This document shows positions 50,341 through 58,463 of a DNA stretch of 64,000 nucleotides, one piece after another. Below the pieces are notes generated by a model. The model was not told the DNA's origin, searched no databases, and saw only the letters and a program-made list of their open reading frames with translations. Source of the DNA: CAWAYR01 sp050250875 (GTDB lineage Bacteria; Acidobacteriota; Vicinamibacteria; Vicinamibacterales; UBA2999); the NCBI GenBank assembly GCA_050250875.1, contig JBFWNV010000001.1:62001-126000 (forward strand), written 5' to 3'. Made by a program: the position numbers and the translations under genes. Numbering within the stretch: position 1 is the stretch's first letter; each line of letters opens with the position of its first letter.

Positions 50341-53058
50341 GTGCGATCTGACCTCCAGGCGCTGTTCGCGGCTGGTCGGATTGGCGACTGTCGAAAGGCC
50401 CTGGCAGCCTCGCCAGCCAGAACCGTCGCCGATAAGCTCGTTGAGTGCATTGTCGAGGTCGCGTCCGGCAACGACGCCAAGGCATATTCGCTGGCAACAG
50501 CGCTGTCAAGTAATGAAAGTGACGCGGGCGTCTTGGTTGACTCCCTCACTGTTGCCGGTCGAATCGACTATGCGAAGGGCCGCTGGATTGATGGCGCGAA
50601 CCGCTTCACACGCGCAAGAGCAGCGGCGATCGCCGCGCAGGACAAAGGGTTGGTTGCACGGTCTATAGCTGGCCACACCGAGGCATTGCTTCATTTCGTA
50701 ACACTTGAAGGTGCGCTTGGGAACCTTAGACCCTTGCGGCAGGCTGCAGTGGCGGCAGGCACGCCCGAGGGCCTTTTCGAGTACCACCTCATCGTTGCGG
50801 AGATGGAGAGCCGGCTTGGCCGCGCCAACCGTGCAGAACGAGAGTTGGCGCTTGCGGCGACGTTCTTGCAGGCTGCGCCAAACCTGGTTCGGGAGGCGCG
50901 TTGGCAGTTGGCTAGATCAAGTGTTTCCGCAGCACGGGGAGACTGGAGAGGCACCTTCTCGGCAGCAGATGGCGCATACCGAGTTGCATCAACGGCTGGT
51001 GCTCTCGTATTAGCCGAGCTAGCGCTTAACAATCTCGCGCATTCCCAAGTCGTTGTTGGTCGTCTACAGGATGCTCGTGAGTCGACAGCGAGACTGGCGG
51101 CGTCTACTCGGCGTTCTGGCCAAGTACTCCTGACACGGAGTTCGATTGAACTCAGCTTGGCTGTTGCAGAAGGAGACCTTGAGAGGGCGCGCGCAATCGA
51201 CGAATCTGCATCCAAGCTTGCAGACGAGTTCCAGGGGGGGCAAAACTCCTACGGTCACTGGTACCGCGTTGCTCAGCTCAACTATTTGGTCCAATCCGGC
51301 CGTCCAGACTCGGCCGTGGCTCAGGCCGAGAGCACTATTCGCCAGCTAGAGGACTCAAGAGATCGGGTGCTCGTGGATCGAGTTCGCAGCGCGGCAGCCT
51401 CAGCCTTCGCCGTACTCGGCGATTCAAGGCGCACACTCGACTTAGTCACGAAGGTTGCGGAAGGTCCACTGGGGCAGATCCCAGAGATCGTTGCCGTTAC
51501 TGAGGGTTCGCTCGGCCGAATTGCGGGGCTGGACGGCGATGAGGCTCTGGAGCATCTTTGGCGATGCCGTAGCATCTATGAGCAGATCGGCCACGAATCC
51601 GGCCGTTTGCTGGCACAGTCTGAAGCGAATAGATTTTCCGCAACTCTTGATTCCGCGCGGAGCGGGCAGCCAGCTGATGTCCCTCACTCTGCAGACGAGC
51701 CCGTTGCCAAGGCGGGAGCCGGCGCCATTCGCGGAGCGGCGGCCTTAGTGAGTCTGGCCTCAGACCCGGCACTGGTTGGGAAAGAGGTCCTCAGGATCAT
51801 TGAAAGACTGGCGCTTGGTCATGCGCGTCTTGACGTCGGCTCCGAGGCACCGCGCGGTGACGGCTTGCCTCGCGTCGGTCCCGCCCATGGGTCGGGCAAC
51901 ACGGTAGAGATTCCTCTCTCGGGCGAGGGTCACAGGGTCGTAGTAGCACCATCCAACGACACCTCGGCACGCATCACGCTCTTGGCGCTCCAGCGCCTGG
52001 TCGCCAGCGCCCGAGAACTCCACGCCGCGAGGCTCGCCGAGAGCGAGCGGTCGGCCCTTTGGCCCGATCCGCTCCCCGAGCAGCAGCTCGGGTTCGTGTG
52101 CGCGTCCGAGGTCATGCTCGACCTGATGCGCACCACCCGGCGGGTGGCGGCCAGTCCGATCACCGTGCTCATCACGGGCGAGACGGGCACCGGGAAGGAG
52201 CTGCTCGCCCGCGCCGTCCATCAGTGTTCCCAACGCGCCGCCGCCAGGTTCATCCCGTTCAACTGCACGGCGGTCGCGCGCGACATGCTCGAGAGCCAGC
52301 TGTTCGGCTACCGCAAGGGGGCGTTCACCGGCGCGCAGGAGGCGTTCCCCGGCATCATCCGTGGCGCCGCCGGCGGCACGCTCTTCCTCGACGAAATCGG
52401 CGAGATCGGGCTCGACGTCCAGCCCAAGCTGCTGCGCTTCCTCGAGTCGAGCGAAGTGCACCCCCTGGGCGAATCGGCACCGGTCCCCGTCGACGTCCGC
52501 GTCGTGGCGGCGACCAACGCCGACCTCGATCGGCTGATGACCGAGGGCAAGTTCCGCGAAGATCTGTTCTATCGGCTGAACGTGGTCAAGCTGACGATCC
52601 CGCCGCTGCGCGAGCGCCGCGAGGAGATCCCGCTGCTGCTCGACCATTTCCTGGAACGGACCCAGAAAGAGGCCGGCAAGACCGGGCTGCGCATCGCCGA
52701 GTCCACGGCGGAGTTCCTGCTGCTCTACGCCTGGCCGGGCAACGTGAGGGAGCTGGCCAACGAGGTGCGGCGGGTGGTGGCCCTGGCCGAGTCGGGCTCG
52801 GTCATCATGCCCGAACACCTGTCGCCCAAGATCGCCGCCACCCGGCGCACGGTGCCGGTCGCCGAGCGGCCGCTCGAGCCGACCGAACTCGTCGTCCGCC
52901 GCGACCAGCCGCTCAGCGCCGCCGTCGAGCACGTCGAGCGGGCGCTCATCCAGGACGCGCTCCGCTCGACCACCAACGTCGAGGCCGCCGCGCGCCGGCT
53001 CGGTCTGTCGCGCAAGGGCCTCTACCTGAAGCGGCAGCGCCTGAAGATCGACGACTGA
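50341..53058 (+). CDS. Sigma-54-dependent activator with TPR-like sensory half
   Basis: The 905-aa protein has an N-terminal ~560-residue helical region with TPR-like repeats and a GAF-like remnant, then an AAA+ domain: Walker A GETGTGKELL (near residue 613), GYRKGAFTGAQ with intact GAFTGA (near 660), Walker B GGTLFLDEIGE, arginine-finger and REDLFYRLNVVKL segments. The C-terminus is a Fis-type HTH (NVEAAARRLGLSRKGLYLKRQRL). It should bind an enhancer and activate sigma-54 promoters. GC is about 50-52% in the first half (two counted 60-base lines) and 63-72% in the second, with the switch near 51,960. Start is GTG at 50341. Confidence 0.88.
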   Translation: MRSDLQALFAAGRIGDCRKALAASPARTVADKLVECIVEVASGNDAKAYSLATALSSNESDAGVLVDSLTVAGRIDYAKGRWIDGANRFTRARAAAIAAQDKGLVARSIAGHTEALLHFVTLEGALGNLRPLRQAAVAAGTPEGLFEYHLIVAEMESRLGRANRAERELALAATFLQAAPNLVREARWQLARSSVSAARGDWRGTFSAADGAYRVASTAGALVLAELALNNLAHSQVVVGRLQDARESTARLAASTRRSGQVLLTRSSIELSLAVAEGDLERARAIDESASKLADEFQGGQNSYGHWYRVAQLNYLVQSGRPDSAVAQAESTIRQLEDSRDRVLVDRVRSAAASAFAVLGDSRRTLDLVTKVAEGPLGQIPEIVAVTEGSLGRIAGLDGDEALEHLWRCRSIYEQIGHESGRLLAQSEANRFSATLDSARSGQPADVPHSADEPVAKAGAGAIRGAAALVSLASDPALVGKEVLRIIERLALGHARLDVGSEAPRGDGLPRVGPAHGSGNTVEIPLSGEGHRVVVAPSNDTSARITLLALQRLVASARELHAARLAESERSALWPDPLPEQQLGFVCASEVMLDLMRTTRRVAASPITVLITGETGTGKELLARAVHQCSQRAAARFIPFNCTAVARDMLESQLFGYRKGAFTGAQEAFPGIIRGAAGGTLFLDEIGEIGLDVQPKLLRFLESSEVHPLGESAPVPVDVRVVAATNADLDRLMTEGKFREDLFYRLNVVKLTIPPLRERREEIPLLLDHFLERTQKEAGKTGLRIAESTAEFLLLYAWPGNVRELANEVRRVVALAESGSVIMPEHLSPKIAATRRTVPVAERPLEPTELVVRRDQPLSAAVEHVERALIQDALRSTTNVEAAARRLGLSRKGLYLKRQRLKIDD

Positions 53059-53074
53059 CGCCGACGGCGTCGCC

Positions 53075-55552
53075 TCAGTCGCCGCCCCCGCCCAGCGGCG
53101 GCCCTGGGTTCAGTGGATAGCGCGACCGCGGCCGGCTCCCCCACCCCGGCGCCACCGCCTTCGGTGCATTGCCCGCCGGGTTCTGCAGATACCGGATGAT
53201 GTCGCGCTCGGCCTGGCGGTAGTGCGCCTCGGTCACCGGGTCGTCGTCCTTGCGCGCCGCCAGGGTCTGGCCGAGCCGGCCGACCGCCTGCAGCACGACC
53301 GCCCGGGCTTCGGGCGTCGTGTCGGCGTGCCCACCGAGAATCATCATCGCGTCGAGCGCAGCTCGTTCGGTCACCCGACGCAGCGACCGCTGCATGGCCG
53401 CACCGGGACGTGGCGCCTCCCAGGTGGCACCCAGCACGGCGGTCAACACCTCGGGCAACGTCAGCGCATTGGCCTGACGGTCGGCCAGGGCGACCAGGCG
53501 AGCGGCGCGGGCCGGTTCGAGCAGATCGGCCAGCACCATCGCCGACACGATTCGAGCCGCGCGCAGATGATCGAACACGTAGTCGCCGCTCAGGTCCTCG
53601 AGGTTGGCGTTCGGATGCGGCGGCAGCTGGGCCAGCAGCGCTTCGGGCAGTTCGAGCGCCGAAGGCTCCAGGGCCGACAGCAGCAGGGCGAGCACCTCGC
53701 GCTGTGTCGCCGCCGGCACGAACGCGGTCGGCGGGACCGGGTCGCCCTTGACCACGTACTCGTGGAACATCCCACCGACGTAGCGCAGGCCCGCCTCGAT
53801 GGCCCAGCGGTGATGCAGGTAGGTCATCCACAACCGCATGTCGCGCAAGGCGCCGAGCGGCTCGCCCGGCCTCAGCACGCCCGGACCGTAGCCGGCCAGC
53901 ATCAGCGTGCGCGCCGCCATCGTCTCGCGCAGGTACTCGGCCGGGGTCGCCCGATCGTCGTACCACGACCAGCGCGGGTCGGTCTCGGGCACGTAGTGCA
54001 GGCCCTTGGCGCGCATGTCGCGGATCACCGCCTCGAGTCCCTCACGTTCGCTGGCCGCCGGGAACTCGGTATAGGCATAGCGCGCCATCATCTCGTCGTA
54101 CGGACCGATCGCGCGCTGGAAGGCGTCGCTCAAGTCGAGCCGCCCGTTGGTCACCTTGACGCGCGGCGTCGGGTAATCCATCACCGAACCGAAGTTGTCG
54201 AGGCTGGCCGAGAAGTTGTGCTGGAAGCCCATCACGTGGCCCAGCTCGTGCGCGGTCAACAGCGACTGGCGCAGCAGCACCAGGTCGCGCTGCGCCGGCG
54301 GCAGGCCGGCCGTGGCCGGCTGGGCCAGCGCCTCGAGCCACGCGGTGTCGCCCAGGAACAGCGCGTCGTCGGCGCCGCCGCCGGTCGTCGGCGTGTAGCT
54401 CTCCCAGTAGTTGCCGATGGTGCGGATGCGATGCGAGTCCATGCGGGTCTTCGAGCCGAGGATCTCGCCGGTGCGCGGATCGCGGAACGTGCCGCCGCTC
54501 GAGAAGCCGCGCTCGTCGCGGTTGATCCACAGGATCCACGCGTAGCGGATGTCCATCGGATCCATGTCGGGCGTCGGATCCTTCACCTGCACGGCGTTGC
54601 GGAAGCCGGCGGCCTCGAACGCCTTGTTCCACCACAGCGCGCCCTCGCGCATCGCCGATCGCGTCGGCTCCTGAATGCCCGGGTCGAGATAGAAGACGAT
54701 CGGCACCTTCGGCTCGCTCATCGCCGCGGCGGGATCGCGCTTCTCCAGGCGCCAGCGGGTGATCCACTGCACCTCGGTGTCCTCGTTGACGGGCCTGGCG
54801 TAGTCGCGGAAGGCGATCGTGCTGACGCCGATGCGCGGATCGGCGACGCGCGGCGTGTAGCCCTCGGGCGCCCGCAGGAACGAGTGGTGGATGCGCAGCG
54901 TGAACGCCCGGCCGTCGGGGGTCACGTTGTTCACCAGCAGGCCGGGGTTGTCGGCGGCGAAGGTGACGATGGTCTCCACCTCGGCGTTCTGCGGAAAGCT
55001 CTTGATCCGCGGCGCATGGAAGCCGCTGCGGCCGAGGTCGAGGCGGAACGTCCCCTGATTGGCGCGGCGCAGCCGGCCCTCGACGTCGGCGGCGTCGCGC
55101 AGGAAGAGCGGGCTGGCGTCGACCAGGACGCGGCTGCCCTCCTCGGCCTCCACCGGCAGCGACGCCAGCACCGACGTGGCGAACGAATCGCGGACGTTCT
55201 CGACCTGCGCCGCCGATCCGCCGACCGCGCGGTAGCGCTGGTTCTGCGCCACCACCAGCACGCGCGGGCCCGAGCGCTGGAAATGGATCACCTCGGTGGC
55301 GAGGATGCCGCGATCGAACGGCAGCTCGACCGAGCCGGCGCCCGAGGCCGCCGATACGTAGTAGAGGACGTCGCGGTCGAAGGCCGGCACCTCGATCAGC
55401 ACGCGGCCTCGCGCCGCGTCCCAGTAGAGCGGCACGAAGCCGTCCTGGCGGACGAGCCCGGTGGTCCGCGCCGCCAGGGTGGCGGGCTGCGCCCACAGCG
55501 GGGCGGCGGCGCCGAGGCCGATCAGAACGAGCCAGACGGTCAGGCGGGACAT
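53075..55552 (-). CDS. Secreted zinc metalloprotease (metzincin-like, large)
   Basis: The 825-aa protein has a signal peptide (MSRLTVWLVLIGLGAAAPLWA) and the zinc motif HELGHVMGFQHN, a full HExxHxxGxxH metzincin site, followed by a MDYPTPR Met-turn. Upstream are segments typical of the large DUF5117/DUF4953 bacterial family (YWDAARGRVLIEVPAF, PIVFYLDPGIQEPTRSAMREGALWWNKAFEAAGF, quoted in part). The C-terminal ~350 residues are helical. ATG at 55552 has GGAGG six bases upstream. It probably degrades proteins in the periplasm or outside the cell. Confidence 0.88.
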   Translation of the reverse strand: MSRLTVWLVLIGLGAAAPLWAQPATLAARTTGLVRQDGFVPLYWDAARGRVLIEVPAFDRDVLYYVSAASGAGSVELPFDRGILATEVIHFQRSGPRVLVVAQNQRYRAVGGSAAQVENVRDSFATSVLASLPVEAEEGSRVLVDASPLFLRDAADVEGRLRRANQGTFRLDLGRSGFHAPRIKSFPQNAEVETIVTFAADNPGLLVNNVTPDGRAFTLRIHHSFLRAPEGYTPRVADPRIGVSTIAFRDYARPVNEDTEVQWITRWRLEKRDPAAAMSEPKVPIVFYLDPGIQEPTRSAMREGALWWNKAFEAAGFRNAVQVKDPTPDMDPMDIRYAWILWINRDERGFSSGGTFRDPRTGEILGSKTRMDSHRIRTIGNYWESYTPTTGGGADDALFLGDTAWLEALAQPATAGLPPAQRDLVLLRQSLLTAHELGHVMGFQHNFSASLDNFGSVMDYPTPRVKVTNGRLDLSDAFQRAIGPYDEMMARYAYTEFPAASEREGLEAVIRDMRAKGLHYVPETDPRWSWYDDRATPAEYLRETMAARTLMLAGYGPGVLRPGEPLGALRDMRLWMTYLHHRWAIEAGLRYVGGMFHEYVVKGDPVPPTAFVPAATQREVLALLLSALEPSALELPEALLAQLPPHPNANLEDLSGDYVFDHLRAARIVSAMVLADLLEPARAARLVALADRQANALTLPEVLTAVLGATWEAPRPGAAMQRSLRRVTERAALDAMMILGGHADTTPEARAVVLQAVGRLGQTLAARKDDDPVTEAHYRQAERDIIRYLQNPAGNAPKAVAPGWGSRPRSRYPLNPGPPLGGGGD

Positions 55553-55632
55553 CACGAACCTCCAACGACGTCGCGGGCGGCGGCGACCTGCCGGCGATTC
55601 TCGCGGCCCCGCCCGACCCGAGTCAATCGCGA

Positions 55633-58392
55633 TCAGCCGACGTCCACCGCCGGCACCGCGGCGCGGTCCTTGAGCTTGGCGCGGGCGGCGACCGCGGTGG
55701 CGCGCAGCAGCGGATCGGGGTCGCTGGTCCAGCGATCGATCGTCTCGGCGAAGGCCGCCAGCCGCAGCTCGCCGATCGCGTAGGCGGCGCACGACTGCAG
55801 CCACGGGTCGCGGCTCTGGGTCATCACGGCGATCGCCTCGTCGCGGGTGCCGACGGCCACGCCGACGAGCCGGTCGGCGGCCCGGGCCCGCGTCTCGGGC
55901 GTGATCGCCCGATCGAAGAGCGGCACCACCAGCGCGCGCACGTGCGGCGCCAGGATGTTGTCGAGGAACTCGAGGGCGTTGTCGTGCACGCTCGGATCGT
56001 CCGACTGGATGCCGACGAAGGCGCTGTGCAGATCGTGCTCGGGATACAGGATCTTCAGCAGCCGGAAGATCCGCTCGCTCTCCCCGTCGAGCGACTCGTG
56101 CAGCGCCAGCACGACCGGCTCGGCGCTGGCCAGCGAACCACCGATCGTCGCCAGCATCTGGTACGACCGGTAATGGCCGGTGATTTCGGCGGCCAGGGCG
56201 GTTTCGACGATCTGGCGATCGAGGCGGCGCCCGGGGTGGAGCTGCACCAGCTTGTTGAGCGCCGTCAGCACCCGGGTGCGCACCACCGTGTCGCTGTCGA
56301 GCATGCTCTCCACCAGCACGTGCTGCGCCGCCGGCGTGCCGATCGCCTGCAGCGCCGCCGGCAGCTCGCGGCGGACGGCCGCCGGCGTCTCGCGGTCCAC
56401 CAGGTGATCGCGCACCGTGCCCACCACCCGATCGCCCATCCGCGCCAGCGCCTCGACGACGGCATCGGTGAGCCACGGCTCGGCGATGCGGTCGATCAGA
56501 CGGTGCGCCAGCTGGCGCTTGCCGAGCAGTCCCGCCGACCGCACCGCCTCGCGGGCCACCTCCGGCGCCTCGTCCTCGAGCAGCTTGCGCAGTTCGCGGT
56601 CGAACACGTCGGGCACCAGGCCGATCACGCGCGCCGCCTCGGCCCGGCTGCGTATTCCCTCGTCGCCGCCCTCGGCCACCATCCGCTGCAGCATCAGCTG
56701 CGCGGCCTCGAGATTCTGGGCCGGGCCGGGCCGGGCCAGAAAGGCGATCATCGAGGCGCGGATCGAGAAATCCGGAAAGTCGCCCACCTCCTCGATCACG
56801 GTGAGCGGATCGGTGTTGGTGTGGCGGGTCATGTAGAGCAGGGCCTCGGTCCGCACCTCGAGATGCGGATCGCGCAGCAGCGTCTCGATCTCGCGCCGCA
56901 CCGACAGCACGCTGGTGCGCGACAGCAGCGCGACGGCGCGCACCCGGACATCGGGCGACTCGTGCGCCAGCAGGCTCGGCACCACCGGATGCACGGTGCG
57001 CAGGTTCGACGCTTCGAACAGGCTCAGTGCGTAAAGGATGTCGGCCGGCTCGCCGCGCAGCTTGCGGACCAGTGCCTCGGTGGCATCGCGGTCGAGCATC
57101 GGCGCGTGCGCCCGCTCGGCGTCGACGCGGTGCTGATGGATGCTGTCCTGCAGGTTGCTCACGTAGCGGGTGCGGGCGGCGGCGGCGGCGGCCATCCACG
57201 CCAGCACCGCGGCGAGCGTCACCCAGCCCACCTGCATCGGGTTCCAGCCGAACCACGCCGCGGCGGCGAGCACCGCCAGGCCGCCCATGCCGTCGCCGAG
57301 CCGGTAGACCACCGTGTCGATGAACGACTTCACGCGGAAGGTGTCGGCGGCCGAGAGCGGCAGGTAGAGCAGCTCCACCGTGGCCTTGTCGATCGAATAG
57401 CGCAGCACCTGATCGCTGGCCTTGAGCGCCGACGCCGCCGCCAGGGTGCCGAGCACGATCACGCCGAGCGAGGCCGAGGCCATCGCCACCGGCACGATGA
57501 ACAGGGCCACGCCGACGCCGAAGGCGCGCAGCACGCGACCCGTGAGCACGACCTGCAGCACCAGCGACGCCGCACCGGCCACCATGTTGAAGGTGCCGAA
57601 GAACGCGGCGAGCTGATCGGTGTCGGGCACGTGGGCCTTGGCCAGCGCCTTGAACTGCCAGCCGCCGATGGTCGTGGCGAAGGCCGACAGACCCACCACC
57701 CAGGCGATCGACCGCAGGTAGGGCGACTGGCTGATCTGCTGCAGGCTCGCGCGCAGGCCCAGGGCCTGCATCCGCGTGTCCACCGCGGGCGGCGCGGCGC
57801 GCTGCCAGGCCAGGTGCACCAGCCCCGCCGACAGCACCAGGCTGAGCGCCACCCACAGCAGCAGGGTCTCGGTGCCGAGCCACGCGGCGGTGATCCGCGT
57901 CGCGAAGCCGCCGACGATCCAGCCGAGGATCGCGCCGCTGCCGATGAAGCCGAAGGCGCGCTTGGCTTCGCGGGTGGTGAGGACGAAATTGGCCAGCGTC
58001 CACACCTGGGCCGGGGCGAGCACGCTGAACAGCCCGACCCAGAGGTAGATGGCCACGAACAGCCCGCCGCTGCCGTCGCTCAGCCGGCTGAGTCCCCAGA
58101 AGGCGAGGCAGTTGGCGGCGAAGAAGAGCAGGCTGCCGATCTGGAGGGTGCGCAGCGGCAGCCACCGGCTGGCCCGGATGTAGAGCGAGACCACCAGCCC
58201 GACGAGCACCGCGATGGCGATGTCGACATAGGGCAGGTCGATGGCCCGATAGCGGTCGAGGAACAGCGCGTCGCGCGTCGCCTTGCTGGCCACCGTCCCC
58301 GACATGGTCAGGAACAGGTAGGCGAAGACCGGCCACGACCGCCGCAGCTCGTCGTCGCTCAGGTCGAGAATCCGGCCGAGGGCCCTCAACAT
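55633..58392 (-). CDS. Npt1/ATP-ADP-translocase-like membrane protein with HEAT repeats
   Basis: The 919-aa protein has about 12 hydrophobic segments in the first ~430 residues, resembling the Npt1/Npt2 (AAA-family) nucleotide carriers: SKATRDALFLDRY near the start, VLAPAQVWTLANFVLTTREAKRAFGFIGSGAILGWIVGG (key residues) and ALKASDQVLRYSIDKATVELLYLPL. The remaining ~480 residues are HEAT-like helical repeats (SPDVRVRAVALLSR, HLEVRTEALLYM, APEVAREAVRSAGLLG). Substrate is unknown. It diverges from a longer homologue 71 bases away. Confidence 0.85.
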   Translation of the reverse strand: MLRALGRILDLSDDELRRSWPVFAYLFLTMSGTVASKATRDALFLDRYRAIDLPYVDIAIAVLVGLVVSLYIRASRWLPLRTLQIGSLLFFAANCLAFWGLSRLSDGSGGLFVAIYLWVGLFSVLAPAQVWTLANFVLTTREAKRAFGFIGSGAILGWIVGGFATRITAAWLGTETLLLWVALSLVLSAGLVHLAWQRAAPPAVDTRMQALGLRASLQQISQSPYLRSIAWVVGLSAFATTIGGWQFKALAKAHVPDTDQLAAFFGTFNMVAGAASLVLQVVLTGRVLRAFGVGVALFIVPVAMASASLGVIVLGTLAAASALKASDQVLRYSIDKATVELLYLPLSAADTFRVKSFIDTVVYRLGDGMGGLAVLAAAAWFGWNPMQVGWVTLAAVLAWMAAAAAARTRYVSNLQDSIHQHRVDAERAHAPMLDRDATEALVRKLRGEPADILYALSLFEASNLRTVHPVVPSLLAHESPDVRVRAVALLSRTSVLSVRREIETLLRDPHLEVRTEALLYMTRHTNTDPLTVIEEVGDFPDFSIRASMIAFLARPGPAQNLEAAQLMLQRMVAEGGDEGIRSRAEAARVIGLVPDVFDRELRKLLEDEAPEVAREAVRSAGLLGKRQLAHRLIDRIAEPWLTDAVVEALARMGDRVVGTVRDHLVDRETPAAVRRELPAALQAIGTPAAQHVLVESMLDSDTVVRTRVLTALNKLVQLHPGRRLDRQIVETALAAEITGHYRSYQMLATIGGSLASAEPVVLALHESLDGESERIFRLLKILYPEHDLHSAFVGIQSDDPSVHDNALEFLDNILAPHVRALVVPLFDRAITPETRARAADRLVGVAVGTRDEAIAVMTQSRDPWLQSCAAYAIGELRLAAFAETIDRWTSDPDPLLRATAVAARAKLKDRAAVPAVDVG

Positions 58393-58408
58393 CCAGCCTC
58401 TAATCGTA

Positions 58409-58437
58409 TTGCCGCTGTCGGCGGCGATGCATAAGAT
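58409..58437 (+). promoter_or_regulatory. Sigma-70-like promoter for the larger Npt-like gene
   Basis: TTGCCG (58409-58414) and TAAGAT (58432-58437), 4/6 matches each, are separated by 17 bases. A transcript would start near 58444, on the left edge of a 14-bp palindrome and 20 bases before the ATG. Confidence 0.4.
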
Positions 58438-58443
58438 TCCCTT

Positions 58444-58457
58444 GCAGCCCGGGCTGC
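58444..58457. promoter_or_regulatory. 14-bp palindrome, operator candidate
   Basis: GCAGCCCGGGCTGC is a perfect palindrome positioned at the predicted transcription start, seven bases before the start codon at 58464. It lies in the 71-base region that separates the two divergent transporter genes, where an operator for either is plausible. Confidence 0.4.
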
Positions 58458-58463
58458 CACCCT

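Noticed and set aside
53075..58336. A 1753-codon minus-strand frame covering two genes
   Set aside because: Its C-terminal half is the metalloprotease; the rest is a shifted frame of the transporter gene, Arg/Gly-rich with no domains, produced by high GC lacking stops.
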